Part shown: positions 22,085 to 33,766 of the stretch, piece by piece
How the letters are laid out: each line of letters begins with the position of its first letter
Position numbering within the stretch: the first letter of the stretch is position 1
DNA from: Atriophallophorus winterbourni
Taxonomy: Eukaryota; Platyhelminthes; Trematoda; Plagiorchiida; Microphallidae
NCBI GenBank assembly: GCA_013407085.1
Contig: JACCGJ010015402.1
Span: 1 to 64,000, forward strand
Direction of reading: 5' to 3'
Length of the DNA stretch: 64,000 bases
The notes under the pieces: model-generated
Databases searched by the model: none
Seen by the model: the letters and a program-made list of their open reading frames with translations, nothing else
Told to the model about the DNA's origin: nothing
Translations under genes and position numbers: made by a program

Positions 22085-22940
22085 GCTTCAGTTTTGCACA
22101 GACCAGTGAATGATCAGTGTCTCAGTCTGCGCTTTGATATGATCTGGTGAGGAGCACGCTTCCTATATTAGTACGCTTAACAATAATAAGATCAAGCTGA
22201 TGCCAATGCTTAGAGCGAGGATGCTTCCAAGAGACTTTATGCTGTGGTTTTGTTTGAACGAAAGTGTTACTGACACAAAGATTGAACTGTGTGCACAATT
22301 CTAATAGGCGTTGCCCATTTTCAATGGTTATCCTACAACGAACCTTCCGAGACAGTTTTGCCAAGACTCGTAATCTGCACCAACTCTGGCATTGAAATCA
22401 CCCAATAACACTACACAGTTTTTCTGTGGCACGTTTTTCAGGACGGCTGTGAGGTTATGATAAAAAGCGTCTTTTTCAGCAGGCGTCGCAGAGAGCGTCG
22501 GTGCATAAACGTTGACCAACGTAATGGTACCAGTAATGCACCTCAGATTTAGAGTCCAAATCCGTTCGCTCCCGCTGCTGCTCGGTTCTGTTGCTTTTAA
22601 TATGTCGTTTCGCACGGCAAACCCAACTCCATGCAGTCGAGGCTCATCGGAACCTCTTCCTTTCCAAAAGAATGTGTAATCACTTTCTGTTAGCTTACCA
22701 GTGTCTGGTAAGCGCGTCTCTTGTAGGGCAGCCACGTCGACATTCAGCCTCTTTAGCTCGTTGTTAATCACGGCGGACTTTCTAACGCCTCTGATATTCG
22801 AGACGTCGTCATGAAATCCTGGAAGCATGGACCGGACGTTCCAGGTTCCAAGTTTCAGAACTGACATTTGTTGTTTGGTATTTCGATTCGCTGGTGCGGA
22901 AAAATACAGTCTGCTTGTCGGTTGATTCCTAATCCCCATG
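22085..22940 (-). pseudogene. RTE-like LINE, apurinic endonuclease domain
   Basis: A 203-codon open frame (22939 down to 22328) reads KLGTWNVRSMLPGF, VAALQETRLP, VGFAVRNDI, TLVNVYAPTL and VVLLGDFNARVG. These are all the conserved blocks of the exonuclease/endonuclease/phosphatase fold used by LINEs and often misnamed 'craniofacial development protein 2'. After GDFNARVG the frame shifts and continues at 22364-22122 (RLLELCTQFNLCVSNTFVQT, VSWKHPRSKHWHQLDLIIV). The RT domain is absent: a CR1-type RT scrap follows instead. This is the best preserved endonuclease in the window. Confidence 0.8.
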
Positions 22941-23700
22941 CACCCAATGAGAATAGCAGACCGTGGCGAGACGGCACCTTATTGACTGGGTGCTGCCCAG
23001 CTTGAGGCGGGCGGTCGCGTCCAAGGAGACCTGGAAGTCTCTCCCATCGTCCAAAGCAGCCCCAGGCACTCAGCTCTACGCCAGTCGAGGCATAGCTTTT
23101 AACCTTTATCTGCTGCTTCCCGTGTTATTTTCCGTAGAAGCGGAATGGAGTGTCATCTCCATTGGTGCGTTGTGATGTACGCCAGGGCAGTTCAATATGG
23201 AGAACTAGCTGTTGCCCATGCAGCAACTGCTCCCTCTCCACGGCATCACTGGAACCAAAGGAACAGCTAGGCTGATGCGTTTGGACTACGATGCCCTCGC
23301 AGGAGCTGGCAGGACGAAGTTGAATAAACTTCGGACTGCCTAACGGGACTCCGGCTCCGGATTTTACCTCGAGGTTGACTCCTGAAGTCTTTTCCATGAA
23401 TGGATGTAGCCACAAGGCAGTGAAGGTTTGAGATAAGGGTTTTCCTTTCCCCAGGTGGGCCGACTTCATGGACTAACGAGCTCCACCTGCCCGAAGCATG
23501 CTGGTTTTTGGGCGCCAGTCAGCCGCCTTCGCCCTTTCTCCTGTCAGTAGAGGCAGTTCCGCCGGGTCACACAGGACCACACATGCAGGCCAGGAGCTGG
23601 ACTTGGTTGTCAGAGGCTATATGAGACGCAGGCCATTGGAGTATTTTTGGAATTGGGAGCTTATCCCCAAAACCACCCCGGCCGTGACAACCTTGGAACC
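22941..23700 (-). repeat. RTE-like LINE 5' leader
   Basis: GC-richer than its surroundings. The part 22960-23260 matches 9240-9560 in reverse orientation. Frames crossing it on both strands show no known domain. It precedes the endonuclease ATG at 22939 on the minus strand. Confidence 0.5.
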
Positions 23701-24054
23701 TTTGGAAAGGTTACTAGTGAGGTTTTTTAACTGTTTATGCTATGTGACGGTTTGGCCAACCCGAGATTTACGCCAATCAGGATGTGGCGTCGCAAAAAGA
23801 ATCCGTTTCGGAAGTCGGTGGTCCGGCATCCGTAAAACGTGACCCAACCAGCAGGTTGATCTGCTTCTCTATATCGACATTACTACCGAACAACTTATTT
23901 CGCCTTCTTCTAACAACAATAGAGCGTTTCCCCGCCCGCATATATCCTGTCGTCAGCGCGCACTTGATATTGATATATGCAATTTGTTGAAACTTGTCAC
24001 TCTGCCCGAGTGAATGATGAACAGGATGAGTGAACAATCAACAACTCTAATTAT
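23701..24054. other. possible 5' leader of the LINE at 24055
   Basis: No domain recognised; relatively GC-rich, lying directly before the endonuclease frame of the plus-strand LINE. Confidence 0.3.
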
Positions 24055-25629
24055 ATGACTCAAATCCCTCCATTGTACAACCGATACGCATCCCAACTCG
24101 TGCCACACACGCCTTTGTATGACCATGTCAATTTTTTTTCAAAAAATAATAAATTAAATATTAATTGCAACAAATTTTTGTCTAGGCTTACATTCACTTC
24201 TGTCAACCTCGCTCCAACTTGTGTTACTATTTTACTTATAAATGCCCGATCAATTACCCCTAAAATCCAAATGCTGAAATCTTTTCTCATTTCGAACTCA
24301 GTAGACATTATTCTTATAACTGAAACCTGGACCTGAAATGACCAGCCTGACTCAACACTTATGGTACCCAATTTTCAACTATTCATGAATAATCGAACTT
24401 CGAAACTGGGAAGTGGTACTTTTATCTATGTTCATTCCAGGTTTACAGCTTGATACATTTACTCCACCTAGTCTGTCAAAGCTAGAAAACTCAACATGGT
24501 TTGTATTATCAACATTAGATCTCTTAATAGGTTGCATTTATTATCCACCGTCTTCACCCATATCTAGGATGGATTCCTTAATTAATGCGTTTATAGAAGC
24601 ATCTCTACGCCACACAAAATATAAACTCATTGCTGGTGACTTCAACATGACAAAATAAAACTGGCACGATCCTGCACATCACAGCTGCTATACACCTCTT
24701 ACTAGAACGGTTGATTTACTAGGATATAAGCAATTTATTGACAAACCTACAAGAAATGACAATATTCTAGACCTAGTCTTCACTCTGAACCTCACTGCAG
24801 CTAACCTAGAGGTAATTCCATTTTTTCTTAACAGCGACCATATAATATTATCATTTCAAATATTATGCGCCACAGCTTCTGTTGATTCTTCGAAGCCATA
24901 TGATGATAAGCATACCTACAACTACATTAACTGGAATCTACTGTCAGAAATAATTAAAACAAAATACTGGAGCCGATTCTTCCTCTCTAGTCATTTCACA
25001 ACAGTCTCTTCAACATTTCATCCACAATTAAATGGGTTACTTATGAAGGCATCATATAAGCTCATTAGGCACACAAAAATAACAAAAGCTCAGAAAATAG
25101 AATAGAAACTGATAGAGCTACATTCTGTTGCTCTTAAAACACATGACATTTTCGCCCTTCTTCGTTCTTATGAACTATCAAGAAGTAACAGATATGCTTT
25201 AGATAACTCACTTAGAGCCGACGAAAACAAAGCTCTTATAAGTCAGGATAAGCTGAAATCACTGAGTAAGCGTTTCGAGTTAAGATCATGCAACTCACCC
25301 AGCAACATAGATTTCATTATCAATTATTGTAATTCATCCGAAGTTGAAACAATTATTAGTTCACCTGATGCTATCTGTGAAGAATTCCTTCTCTACTTTA
25401 ACTCTACCAACAACAATTCAAACTACGTTTATACAACCAGTCAACTTCCCTAGCCCAAGACACTAAATACTTTGAGTATGAACCTGAGTGACGTAAGTTA
25501 ATTACGTCAGCAATCAATTGTCAGTCTTACACCTGACACAGCAGACATAACACCAGGCATATGCAAAATAGGTGGGAAAGAATTTCAACTTCTCTTGCAG
25601 AACTTATTCAACGCATCTATCGAATCTAA
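24055..25629 (+). pseudogene. Jockey/CR1-like LINE, endonuclease and linker
   Basis: The endonuclease N-terminus is seen at 24220-24336 (LLINARSITPKIQMLKSFLI, DIILITETWT), then after a stop near 24600 'LIAGDFNMTK', then 'DLLGYKQFIDKPTRNDNILD' and LVFTL...SDHI from 24710. A long linker frame runs to about 25450 with one internal stop near 25104. These are the blocks of a Jockey-superfamily endonuclease. A few stops and shifts interrupt it, but decay is mild compared with the other LINEs here. Confidence 0.75.
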
Positions 25630-26295
25630 TACCTTTCCGCAGAATGGAAACACTTAGTTGTTATACCTAGATATAAATCTGGCTCGAAACACTTAGTTAC
25701 GAACTACCGAATAATAAACCATACAGCATTTTTATCAAGATTATTTGAGAAATTTGTAAAGAAAGCTATACTAGAATACCTGACACCCAGTATCTTTTCT
25801 AAAGCACAGCACGGCTTCCTTAACAAAAGATCCTGCATAACTTGCCAGTCAGAATACTTAGACTGCATCACAAGTTCAATTGAAAATGGTTTAGCAGTGA
25901 TAGTTGTCTTCCTTGATATAACTGAATCTTTCGACACACTACCGCATAGACTATTACTATCTAAGCTAAGTTCATTTGGTATAGGTAGGAATCTTCATTA
26001 TTCGCTCACCTCTTTTCTTACAGATCGCACATACTTTGTTGAGGTTAATGGTCACAGATTGCGCACCTTGCCGATTTCAAGTGGCGTGATACAAGTCAGT
26101 ATTTTAGGTCCATTACTTTTCCTCCTATACATAAATGATGTACATATAGTCAACTGTCATAGTAAACTATTCTTGTTCGCAGACGGTATGAAAGTAGTAA
26201 TTTCTTTCCCATCATGTGAAACAGAAACTTACGTTGCCAGGCTAAACAAAGATTTGGCTGCGTTATCCAAATGGGGTAAAATTAAAATCTGGTGA
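25630..26295 (+). pseudogene. Jockey/CR1-like LINE reverse transcriptase, open 220 codons
   Basis: One uninterrupted frame carries the RT blocks in order: EWKHLVVIPRYKSG, NYRIINHTAFLSRLFEKFV, KAQHGFLNKRSC, motif A VVFLDITESFDTLPHRLL, motif B SSGVIQVSILGPLLFLLYIN and motif C LFADG. Motif A keeps its aspartate; motif C is FADG rather than FADD, so the second catalytic aspartate is lost and the enzyme should be inactive. The frame ends at a TGA after KIKIW (26293-26295), before the thumb. The open length points to fairly recent insertion. Confidence 0.8.
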
Positions 26296-26520
26296 TTGTG
26301 TACTATAAGTGTTGAGTCAGGCTGGTTCTCTTGTCTCCTATTTTCAGTTATAAGAATAATGCCTACGGAGTTCGAAATAAGAAAAGATTTCAGCATTTGG
26401 ATTTTAGGTGTAATAGATATGTCATTTATAAGTAGGATGCTAACACAAGAAAAAGCGAAATTCAAAGATGTGGATGTAGATTTAGGATATTTCGACTATT
26501 CGCTTCCGACAACATTCTAG
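26296..26520 (-). repeat. inverted copy of the LINE endonuclease start
   Basis: Positions 26310-26445 are the reverse complement of 24231-24365 with few differences (gtgttgagtcaggctgg, ttcagttataagaataatg, ttcagcatttggattttagg). The element therefore ends with a reversed piece of its own 5' coding region instead of a 3' end. Confidence 0.75.
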
Positions 26521-26640
26521 GTATAATTTAGAAATCAAAATAAAATAACATGATTTTAAAACACATCTATATTCCTCTCTAACAATGGAAAAATATACGA
26601 AACTTTTCAACCTAGATATCTCGCTTGAAAAATTATATAT

Positions 26641-26785
26641 TTGTAGTATACGAAGGATTCGTGTATCACGTCGGACTCACCAATTTGTAGTACACGAAGG
26701 ATTCGTATACTACGTCGGGTTCACCCATTTGTAGTACACGAAGGATTTCTGCATCACGTCGGGCTCAACAATTTGTAGTAGACTG
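26641..26785. repeat. 44-bp tandem repeat, three and a bit copies
   Basis: Unit starts (ttgtagta.acgaaggat) fall at 26641, 26685, 26729 and 26773, exactly 44 bp apart. Each unit holds an imperfect palindrome around 'cgaaggattcg' flanked by gtagta(c/t)a and tat(a/c)(c/t)tac, so single strands could fold as hairpins. Confidence 0.85.
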
Positions 26786-26797
26786 AGCACTACAATA

Positions 26798-27148
26798 ATG
26801 TCCCCAAGAATGTTGAAGAAAAGGCACAGGAGACGGAATATTTATCGCGGTAGCCAAAAGGTGCACGAAGGTACAGTGGAAGTAAACACGGAACACGAAT
26901 CAACGAAAAATGTATATCAAGTTCAATTGCTAGGTACAGTAAAACAATGTTGTTACATATTCATGGAATTCCTGGGTACTCATTTTAGTTGGTTTAACAA
27001 CTTTCATATTGAACTTTCACTTTGCACCTTAGATTGTATCATTTACGTCAATGTGAACAAAACTGATCCAAAGATGATACCACCCTGCCGCACCGAATCT
27101 TCTACGAAAGTCCGCGAGAAATACGTCTTCCATTCAAAACATTCATAA
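26798..27148 (+). CDS. 116-codon ORF of unknown nature
   Basis: Starts at an ATG 13 bp after the tandem repeat with a very basic N-terminus (MSPRMLKKRHRRRNIYRGSQ), then an acidic, hydrophilic part, and a hydrophobic middle (CCYIFMEFLGTHFSWF). It matches no family I know. It could be chance, but it is among the longest ATG-started frames not explained by a mobile element. A gt at the TEHESTKNVYQ|gttcaa point could be a weak donor. Confidence 0.2.
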   Translation: MSPRMLKKRHRRRNIYRGSQKVHEGTVEVNTEHESTKNVYQVQLLGTVKQCCYIFMEFLGTHFSWFNNFHIELSLCTLDCIIYVNVNKTDPKMIPPCRTESSTKVREKYVFHSKHS

Positions 27149-28249
27149 CTAGAAATGTTGACCGCTCAGCCTGTTCGTGATTTCCCACACGTTCGATGAT
27201 CATATCCGTCGAAATTAAATATTCTTCGAAACACCTAGCTTTCCACATTATTTTATTCCTTACAATAACAGCTCATATATTGAATTTAAGTAAAAATGTT
27301 TGATTACCGTTTACCTTCATTGTGTTAACGAACCTATATTAAACTCGAGAATTTAATAACGATTTTACATAAATGGCTTTGTTTATACAAACAATTTGTT
27401 ATTTATTGATCATGCTTAACATGTCTTGGATATACAAGACGAAATCATTGTTTTATTTATTAATAACTCAATTAGCAATGTAGATTTTATTTCGAATCTA
27501 ACTTGCAATTCAGTCAAAACATGATTCAATCTGTGAAAAATTGCCCCTAATATTTTCGCAATACATAAAGCAACACTACCTACGAAAATAATACTGTTCC
27601 ATTTCTGCTAACTAATACACTGAAAGCACGCACACCAGCATGCGAGTTGCGAGCTTCTGTATTTATTCTAGTTGCAATATATCCTCCTGGTAATATGGTT
27701 TTAAGCCCTAATACAGTAGTCTTGATCCGGCCTTACTATTGCCTTTTATAGGGTGAGCTTGTCGATAGCTTTTGTAAATTAAATAGCTGTGTAATAGGGA
27801 AGTTTATCTCCTGACTGATCAAGTCTTAGCAGCCAATTTGTTAACCAACTTGAAGTTCGCGGGGATTATAACTCTTATTTCTTTATTAGATTGTGCCTTA
27901 CTGAACTCCGAGTGAGTAGTGGGCGTAGAGGCAACCACGGTTCTCACCAGCATAGGAATAAAGAGTCCCTTATCTTAAGTAAATGGATTTCGTCACTTAT
28001 CCGCCCATTTAGTAATAGCTTTAACGTCATTTATCCTGTGGGAATTATCTGATCAACCGACATTTGAAGCATGATCCTGGTTGTAGCTTAAGAGACTGTG
28101 CATAAACGGTTAGAACGAAAAGAGTTCGTAAAAAGTACGGGAATTTTCTAATTGACTTAATATGCTAGACTGTGAAATCTCTTCTCCCTAAGGCATATGA
28201 AAACGAATCTGAGCACACCAGGTATCCGTCTTTACGGGTGATCATCTAA
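27149..28249. other. no recognised gene
   Basis: AT-rich with short chance frames only. Confidence 0.45.
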
Positions 28250-29410
28250 CGGAACTAATAAATCTAATTATTTTGCCTGATAATCTTTATATCAATTGTA
28301 TACCAGGTATAATTTTATATGATAAAATACACGAAAAATAATATTCACTTCGCTTTTGAGTCCTCGCCTTCCAAAATGTCGGTGACACACGACACAAAGA
28401 ATGCATCTTCACAGATGACATCCATCTACGTTTTACGCTGCAGGTTATCAAACCTCTAGTATAAACCTTCCCGCGGAATATATTAGCCAGGCAAAAGGAA
28501 TTCCAAGACAAAAGAGGAAACCCGTTTTCATCCGAGATAAACGGATGCATTTGAAACAATCAGAACCCAATGATTTGAATATAACATACATCATACACTT
28601 TCCTTACCGTCGATGAGAATAATCCGTTGAACTACAGGGCTTTCTAAAACATTATTATGTTTCTCCTAACAAATACAATGCTTGATCCGTTCAATAACAG
28701 ATCACTAATTACTTCTTTATTAGTATCAAGCAAATGCTGCTTGCCTTAAATATTTTAACGAATGTAATTGTCCATTGTACAATTGACCATGGAAATCTAT
28801 TTATGATTTTTCATATTATAGTTTCGTTGTGCAACTAGGTTGGTAATTATGGATCATGTTTAGCATGGCCTGCATGCTCAATAATAAAATATTAACCTAA
28901 ATATCAGCTAATATGTAACAGAAGCCACAGAGCTGGATTGCAAAACATCCATAAAGATGAGTAAAAGCGACTGCCCTAAGATTGAACGGTCGAAATGCTG
29001 AGTAGACATAATCTAATCTGCTGCTAAATGTTATGTCACTTGAGATGCGTGGATGAGGCACAGTAAGAAACACGGAACTATAATATTTCAGAGTATAACA
29101 AGCAGGAAGATATGGTTTACTTAGCCTTAGCCTTACTAAATTTAAAACATAAGATTTCCACAGCTGTACAATCATTCATGCTCTCACTGATTTTATTCAG
29201 GAAGAAAATATTTTGTCAGTCGTGACCTACATTTTTGAAAAACGTGTTGGGTGATATTCAGTATATAATGTTCGATTAGTCTTTTACTGATTCGATTGCA
29301 GATCAACCTGTTCATAACTTTACATAGTATATATGTAAGATCAACGTGAAGTAAATTTTGACCTACAAAAATTTCCCTATCTCTAATATAGAAAAAGGAC
29401 GCCATTTCGA
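28250..29410 (-). pseudogene. CR1-like LINE, RT fragment
   Basis: The minus-strand frame at 29405-29193 reads LTYILCKVMNRLICNRISKR then LNITQHVFQKCRSRLTKYFL, equivalent to RT blocks 'lTsv.cKvmErii..ri..hL...ilN.tQHGFlk.rSc.tnLL', with the conserved G of QHGF replaced by V. Downstream to 28250 I see no catalytic motif; coverage there is uncertain. Confidence 0.5.
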
Positions 29411-29506
29411 TTGGAAGTTCTAAAAATCTCTGTGATCGGCTTAAATATTCAATAAGCGAACAATGCTATTTTTGCGGATGGATGGTGTCTGGTTTTTCCG
29501 AATTTT

Positions 29507-30720
29507 TTATTCTGAATTAACCAGGATAAGCACATAACTATAAACTTTTATGTCAAGCTTGTTGAAGCGAAAGCGTTCAGAAATTACACACGGAAGTGAC
29601 GGCGGAGAGGTGCTCAATGTAACATCTTGACGTATAAGATTCCAGATTTTTGGTGAAAAAAACAGATAGCCGCAGAATACCATACGTTTGTAATTTAAAC
29701 ATATCATTACTTTATTGTTTGTGTTCATGTGCTTCGAAGGACGATTAAAAATAATTCCAATTGTGACACGGAGAGATGAATTTTCGACCGGAACTATATG
29801 TTTGGGTAATTTGTTTTTCCAGATATGTGTGTAAGAAGGAATCACTAAGGGATTTCATTGAGCTGATAACAACACGGTATTATTCAGCATAAAAGATGGA
29901 AAGGTTTGTTTGAATTTGATTTTGTTTGACGATGAAACAATTTTTGGCGGCAACATGTTCCTCGCAAAACCTACACGTACTGCGTAAATGTTACGGCGAT
30001 AGTTCAATCGAGAACGTAGGATTTAAAGGATTAGATTGTGACTGGGTGCCGTGAGATTGGAACCAATTTTAAAGCAGTGTCCGAGTATGTGTGCTACGGT
30101 ATGGATTATTCGGTATGTCAGAATCAGATTAGCTCTGATGTGCCTGCGATCGAAGTTGAACAACTCAAGTCTAATCAGTCTCTGCTCAAAGTGTAGATTA
30201 TGCAACCCAGGGACGATTTTATTTGCATTATGATAATTTGTTTGACAATCGATTTATATATGTTCATCCATGTTGTACAAGCTTGTACGGTATAATTCAC
30301 AACTGGATGTAAGTATGAAGGAGGACCTTCGACGACGAGTGTGGCGAAGATCGTTCGAAAATTTGCTTGGGTAAGCTAAGTACGTTGCAAGCTATTATTC
30401 AAATTTCCGCACATCCTTATACCGAAATCAACATGCCATATACTTTACTCAAGCGTGTGACTGCCAAGTTCGTGTGAGAACGAGAAAGTTTTCCCAAATT
30501 GCAACATTTTGCACTTGCCGAATTTGAATGGCAGCTGGTTTTGAATTGACCCCAGGTGCAGCTTAAAGAAGTGTCTTTGCAAAAACCGGCAATTTGCAAC
30601 AGAGATGTCTTTCGTTGAAATGTTCACATCATATGCGAAAACAACAAGTAAACATGGTACCAGCCCCCGTAGATCATTTATGAATATTAATATCAGTATT
30701 GTACCCTGTACTTAACCTTG
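29507..30720 (-). pseudogene. CR1-like LINE, RT C-terminal half
   Basis: Minus strand, 5' to 3': 'QNQLPFKFGKCKMLQFGK' with SHELGSHTLE near 30600-30450, then GIRMCGNLNNSLQ near 30410-30370, then 'QRLIRLELFNFDRRHIRANL' ILTYRIIH near 30180-30090, and an aromatic 3' end near 29600 (SPKIWNLIRQDV). This is the order seen in CR1 elements at 41190-43700 and 60180-61500. Several frames and stops. Confidence 0.6.
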
Positions 30721-33508
30721 TGGAACACGTTGAACCTCTTAAACGTTCAGGGAGAAAGTGAGTTTTTCTAATTTTGCAATGATAGCAGAGCCATCGTCAG
30801 TTTTTATAGTGCCGATTCCTACTTGTATTGGTCCTTGCATAAACGTAATTGTAGTTTTATTTCGAATGTGCCTTGTACTGTTGGGCGAGTCTCGTGTAGA
30901 AAATGAATTTTTAAGCGCGAATATTGAAGAACTCCGTATTGCGCAATTTCCTGTAATTGGCCTCCACTTTGTGTTGCGTTGACGTTAGGCTAACACCATA
31001 GACGTTTACGGTTGTTGCGAATTAATAATGAAGCACCGAATCAATTTTGAAAAAAGACGTTGCTTTTCGATCTGCATCATATTTCATCAACATACTCAAG
31101 GTTTCGCCATGAGAGTAGCACTGCTGGTGGCGGTGGGCAGCAAGGTCTCTGTCATGAATTCGTAGATTTAGCTTAATTATTGCCTTACCGTAGGAAAATA
31201 ATTTGCTCGCAAGATAACACTAATGGTCACAAATTGACCAAAGTTTCTTTACCGATATCAGCATTCGAGGAAACTTGGTCGAGAGTTGATGGAGAAGTAT
31301 CATCACGAAATATAGTCGGTTTACTTACGTGTTGGTTTAGTGCATGATCTCATGTTAAAAGAGAAGAAAACGCGAACCTGCAAAAGAACATTTTTTCTCG
31401 AAATAAGTGTTAAGAATATGGTACATTCAGCTCACCACTACACATTACCACTATAAATCCTGAAAAATTCGCTAAATGTGTCGTCACACATCTGAATATT
31501 CGGAGATTCAAAGAAAAATATTCGTGTTTCCTGCTAACAAATCTCGTTTAAAAGGATAACAAAATGCATCTGCACTTTAATGATGACTAAATGTGTATTT
31601 ATGTCGCCAACAATATTCACCAAGCCTCTGTGTATGCAGCATTTGTTATCCAAATACAACTTTCTGACAAAACCTAAGAACTACGATTCAATTGAACAAA
31701 CAATCCGCATTTACTGAAACACACCTCCCGACCCGTTGTGTAGTTTACACACAACGGGTAAGATTAAGATCCGTAAGCCTTAAAAGTTTTGAATTCATTC
31801 GATTTATTTATATTCTTGCCCTTTGATAGCAAAGTGGTTTTTTCTTCTATAGGCCTCAAATCTCTTTTGAATCCCAAATTAATTGTACTTACCTCTCTGT
31901 AAATAATTATAAATTTATGTTAGTCAGTAAGTAATTGAACCGAAAAGTATGTTTACATTTGTATATTTGGATTGAGTACCTGAGAGGTATATGAAGAGTT
32001 CGGTGGATTTATCAAACTTACTTGGTTAGTTAGGCCATGCCAAGAATAAGTTAGAACATATATTTCCAATGAGAAAGTACAATTTGAAGGCTCATTCAAC
32101 CTGATCTTACTGCCTTCACCTGATAATGGCAAACAGCCTGAAACCGGTAGTGGTGTGTAAGGGATGGGGATGTGAGCACCACAATACAATTTGAACAATT
32201 CCAAAATTACACCCTTTCTCTTTATCAACACCAAAATTTTCTTTAATTTATCCTCAAATCCTTAGGAAAAATAAACGATTCGAAGTAAAGTAAATCTGGA
32301 TTTGTAACTATTTTAAACAAACGAAATACACCCAAATTTAATGAACAGGGAGATAAGAAAACACAATGTTAGAAAAGTACAGCTGGAAAATCGTTCTTCA
32401 AAGATTGCCATCAAGCGTTTCTATATTCTGAAAAAAATAAAATCCCAAAGTTACATTGTAAATCACACAAATGAAAAAAGGAATACAATCGTTGACACTA
32501 TATCATATTTTAAGCATTTTCTTATTGTGCTCGAATTCATTTTTAGCAAACTTCACTTTCTATTTGTCATTCTTGTTGATATTGTTAAATAATGCTTTAC
32601 GTGATCTCAAAATATTTGAATTCATCGTGTGTACTTCACAAAACTTGATGGGAATGTTTTCATAAATGTACATCGTATTCTGATTAATAACTGGGTATGT
32701 ATTCCCAAATCAAAAATTAGGGTGTGAGCACTCCAAAAATTAGCTATTTTGTCTAAGAAGAATCAGGAATAATTAATGCGAAAAACTCGATGATATTCAA
32801 AACAAAGTTTTTAACAAAACGAGTAAAAATAGATGGTTTCTTTTAGTTGAATTCGTACAAAATACACCTGTTTGGCATGAAATGCTAGAAACGTCTTCAA
32901 ACATTCACGCATTTTTAGAGGAGTTACAAATTACATTTCCGTTAATTTCCTCACTGCATAAATCAACTTTATCCGGATGAGATTTCACTTATTCTGAATC
33001 CAACTTAACAACTTTGGCGCTCAAGAAGTTCATATGTTGTCTTGTTGATTTGCCGCAGACATTCCACGTAGTTATAATCCATTGACAGTTTTGAGATGTG
33101 CGTTATCATCTACAATGAATCCAGAAACAATAACCAATTCTTAAACAACATGTTATATTTAAATCACTGTCAATTAAAGGTTCGTAGTACGAACCACATT
33201 AGGTAAATGCAAATCACAGTGTTTCGTGCTAAAAAATATTGAGACGCTTTTAGATGACCAGTTATTTTGCTCACATTCCCCGCACACGCTTCTTCTTATT
33301 TTTCACAAGTAGCAATTTCTTCCTGATCTGATTTGTCTATTTTTTACTTCAAAGAACTTTGGAAACCGTTACTGGGTGCGATGAATATTTGGATTACAGA
33401 TACTTAACCTATAATGACTTGCGGGACTCGAGAAAATTTGAATGAAAATTGTCTCATATTATAGAATTAATAATAATTCTTGTAAACACCGAACATACCA
33501 TCTACATA
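30721..33508. other. intergenic, little recognised
   Basis: Apart from the hammerhead repeat at 32098-32195 I recognise nothing here. The region lies downstream of the minus-strand coiled-coil gene. Confidence 0.4.
32098..32195 (+). repeat. hammerhead repeat subfamily A fragment
   Basis: Contains 'CTGATAATGGCAAACAGCC', then TGAAACCGGTAGTGGTG and the shared trailing 'gggatggggatgtgagcacc'. The core box is CTGATAA (position G8 changed to A), which should abolish cleavage. Otherwise stem III (ACCGGT) and the stem I strand (GTGG) are intact. Confidence 0.6.
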
Positions 33509-33766
33509 TCAATAGAGAACACGGTTTTGTTCTCGTAGACCAGTGATTTGCCGATTGATTATCGCCTCAAGTTCTTGAACTTTACAGGAGAGTCGATGTA
33601 TTTGATCTCGTTGCTGGATAATCATCCCTCTGGCGCGTTCGAAACAGGCAGAGGAAAAGGCCATCGCTTCGATTAGGGCGGAAAACCAGCTGTCGAAACG
33701 GGTGAATTTAATATTTGAAACATCAGATTTTATTAATTTTTCCAAGTCAAATACATCAATTTTTGA
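33509..33766 (-). CDS. coiled-coil gene last coding exon
   Basis: The acceptor tttgtatataag gives phase 0, matching the preceding exon. SKIDVFDLEKLIKSDVSNIK, then FTRFDSWFSALIEAMAFSSA, and a final coil (QQRDQIHRLSCKVQELEAII) ending NRVLY and TGA at 33509. A second acceptor (acccgtttcgacag) lies inside the exon but breaks phase. Confidence 0.65.
   Translation of the reverse strand, partial: SKIDVFDLEKLIKSDVSNIKFTRFDSWFSALIEAMAFSSACFERARGMIIQQRDQIHRLSCKVQELEAIINRQITGLREQNRVLY

Noticed and set aside
23125..23842. 114-codon ORFs on both strands
   Set aside because: They lie in the GC-rich leader of the RTE element; part of the same leader recurs at 9085-9640 without open frames.
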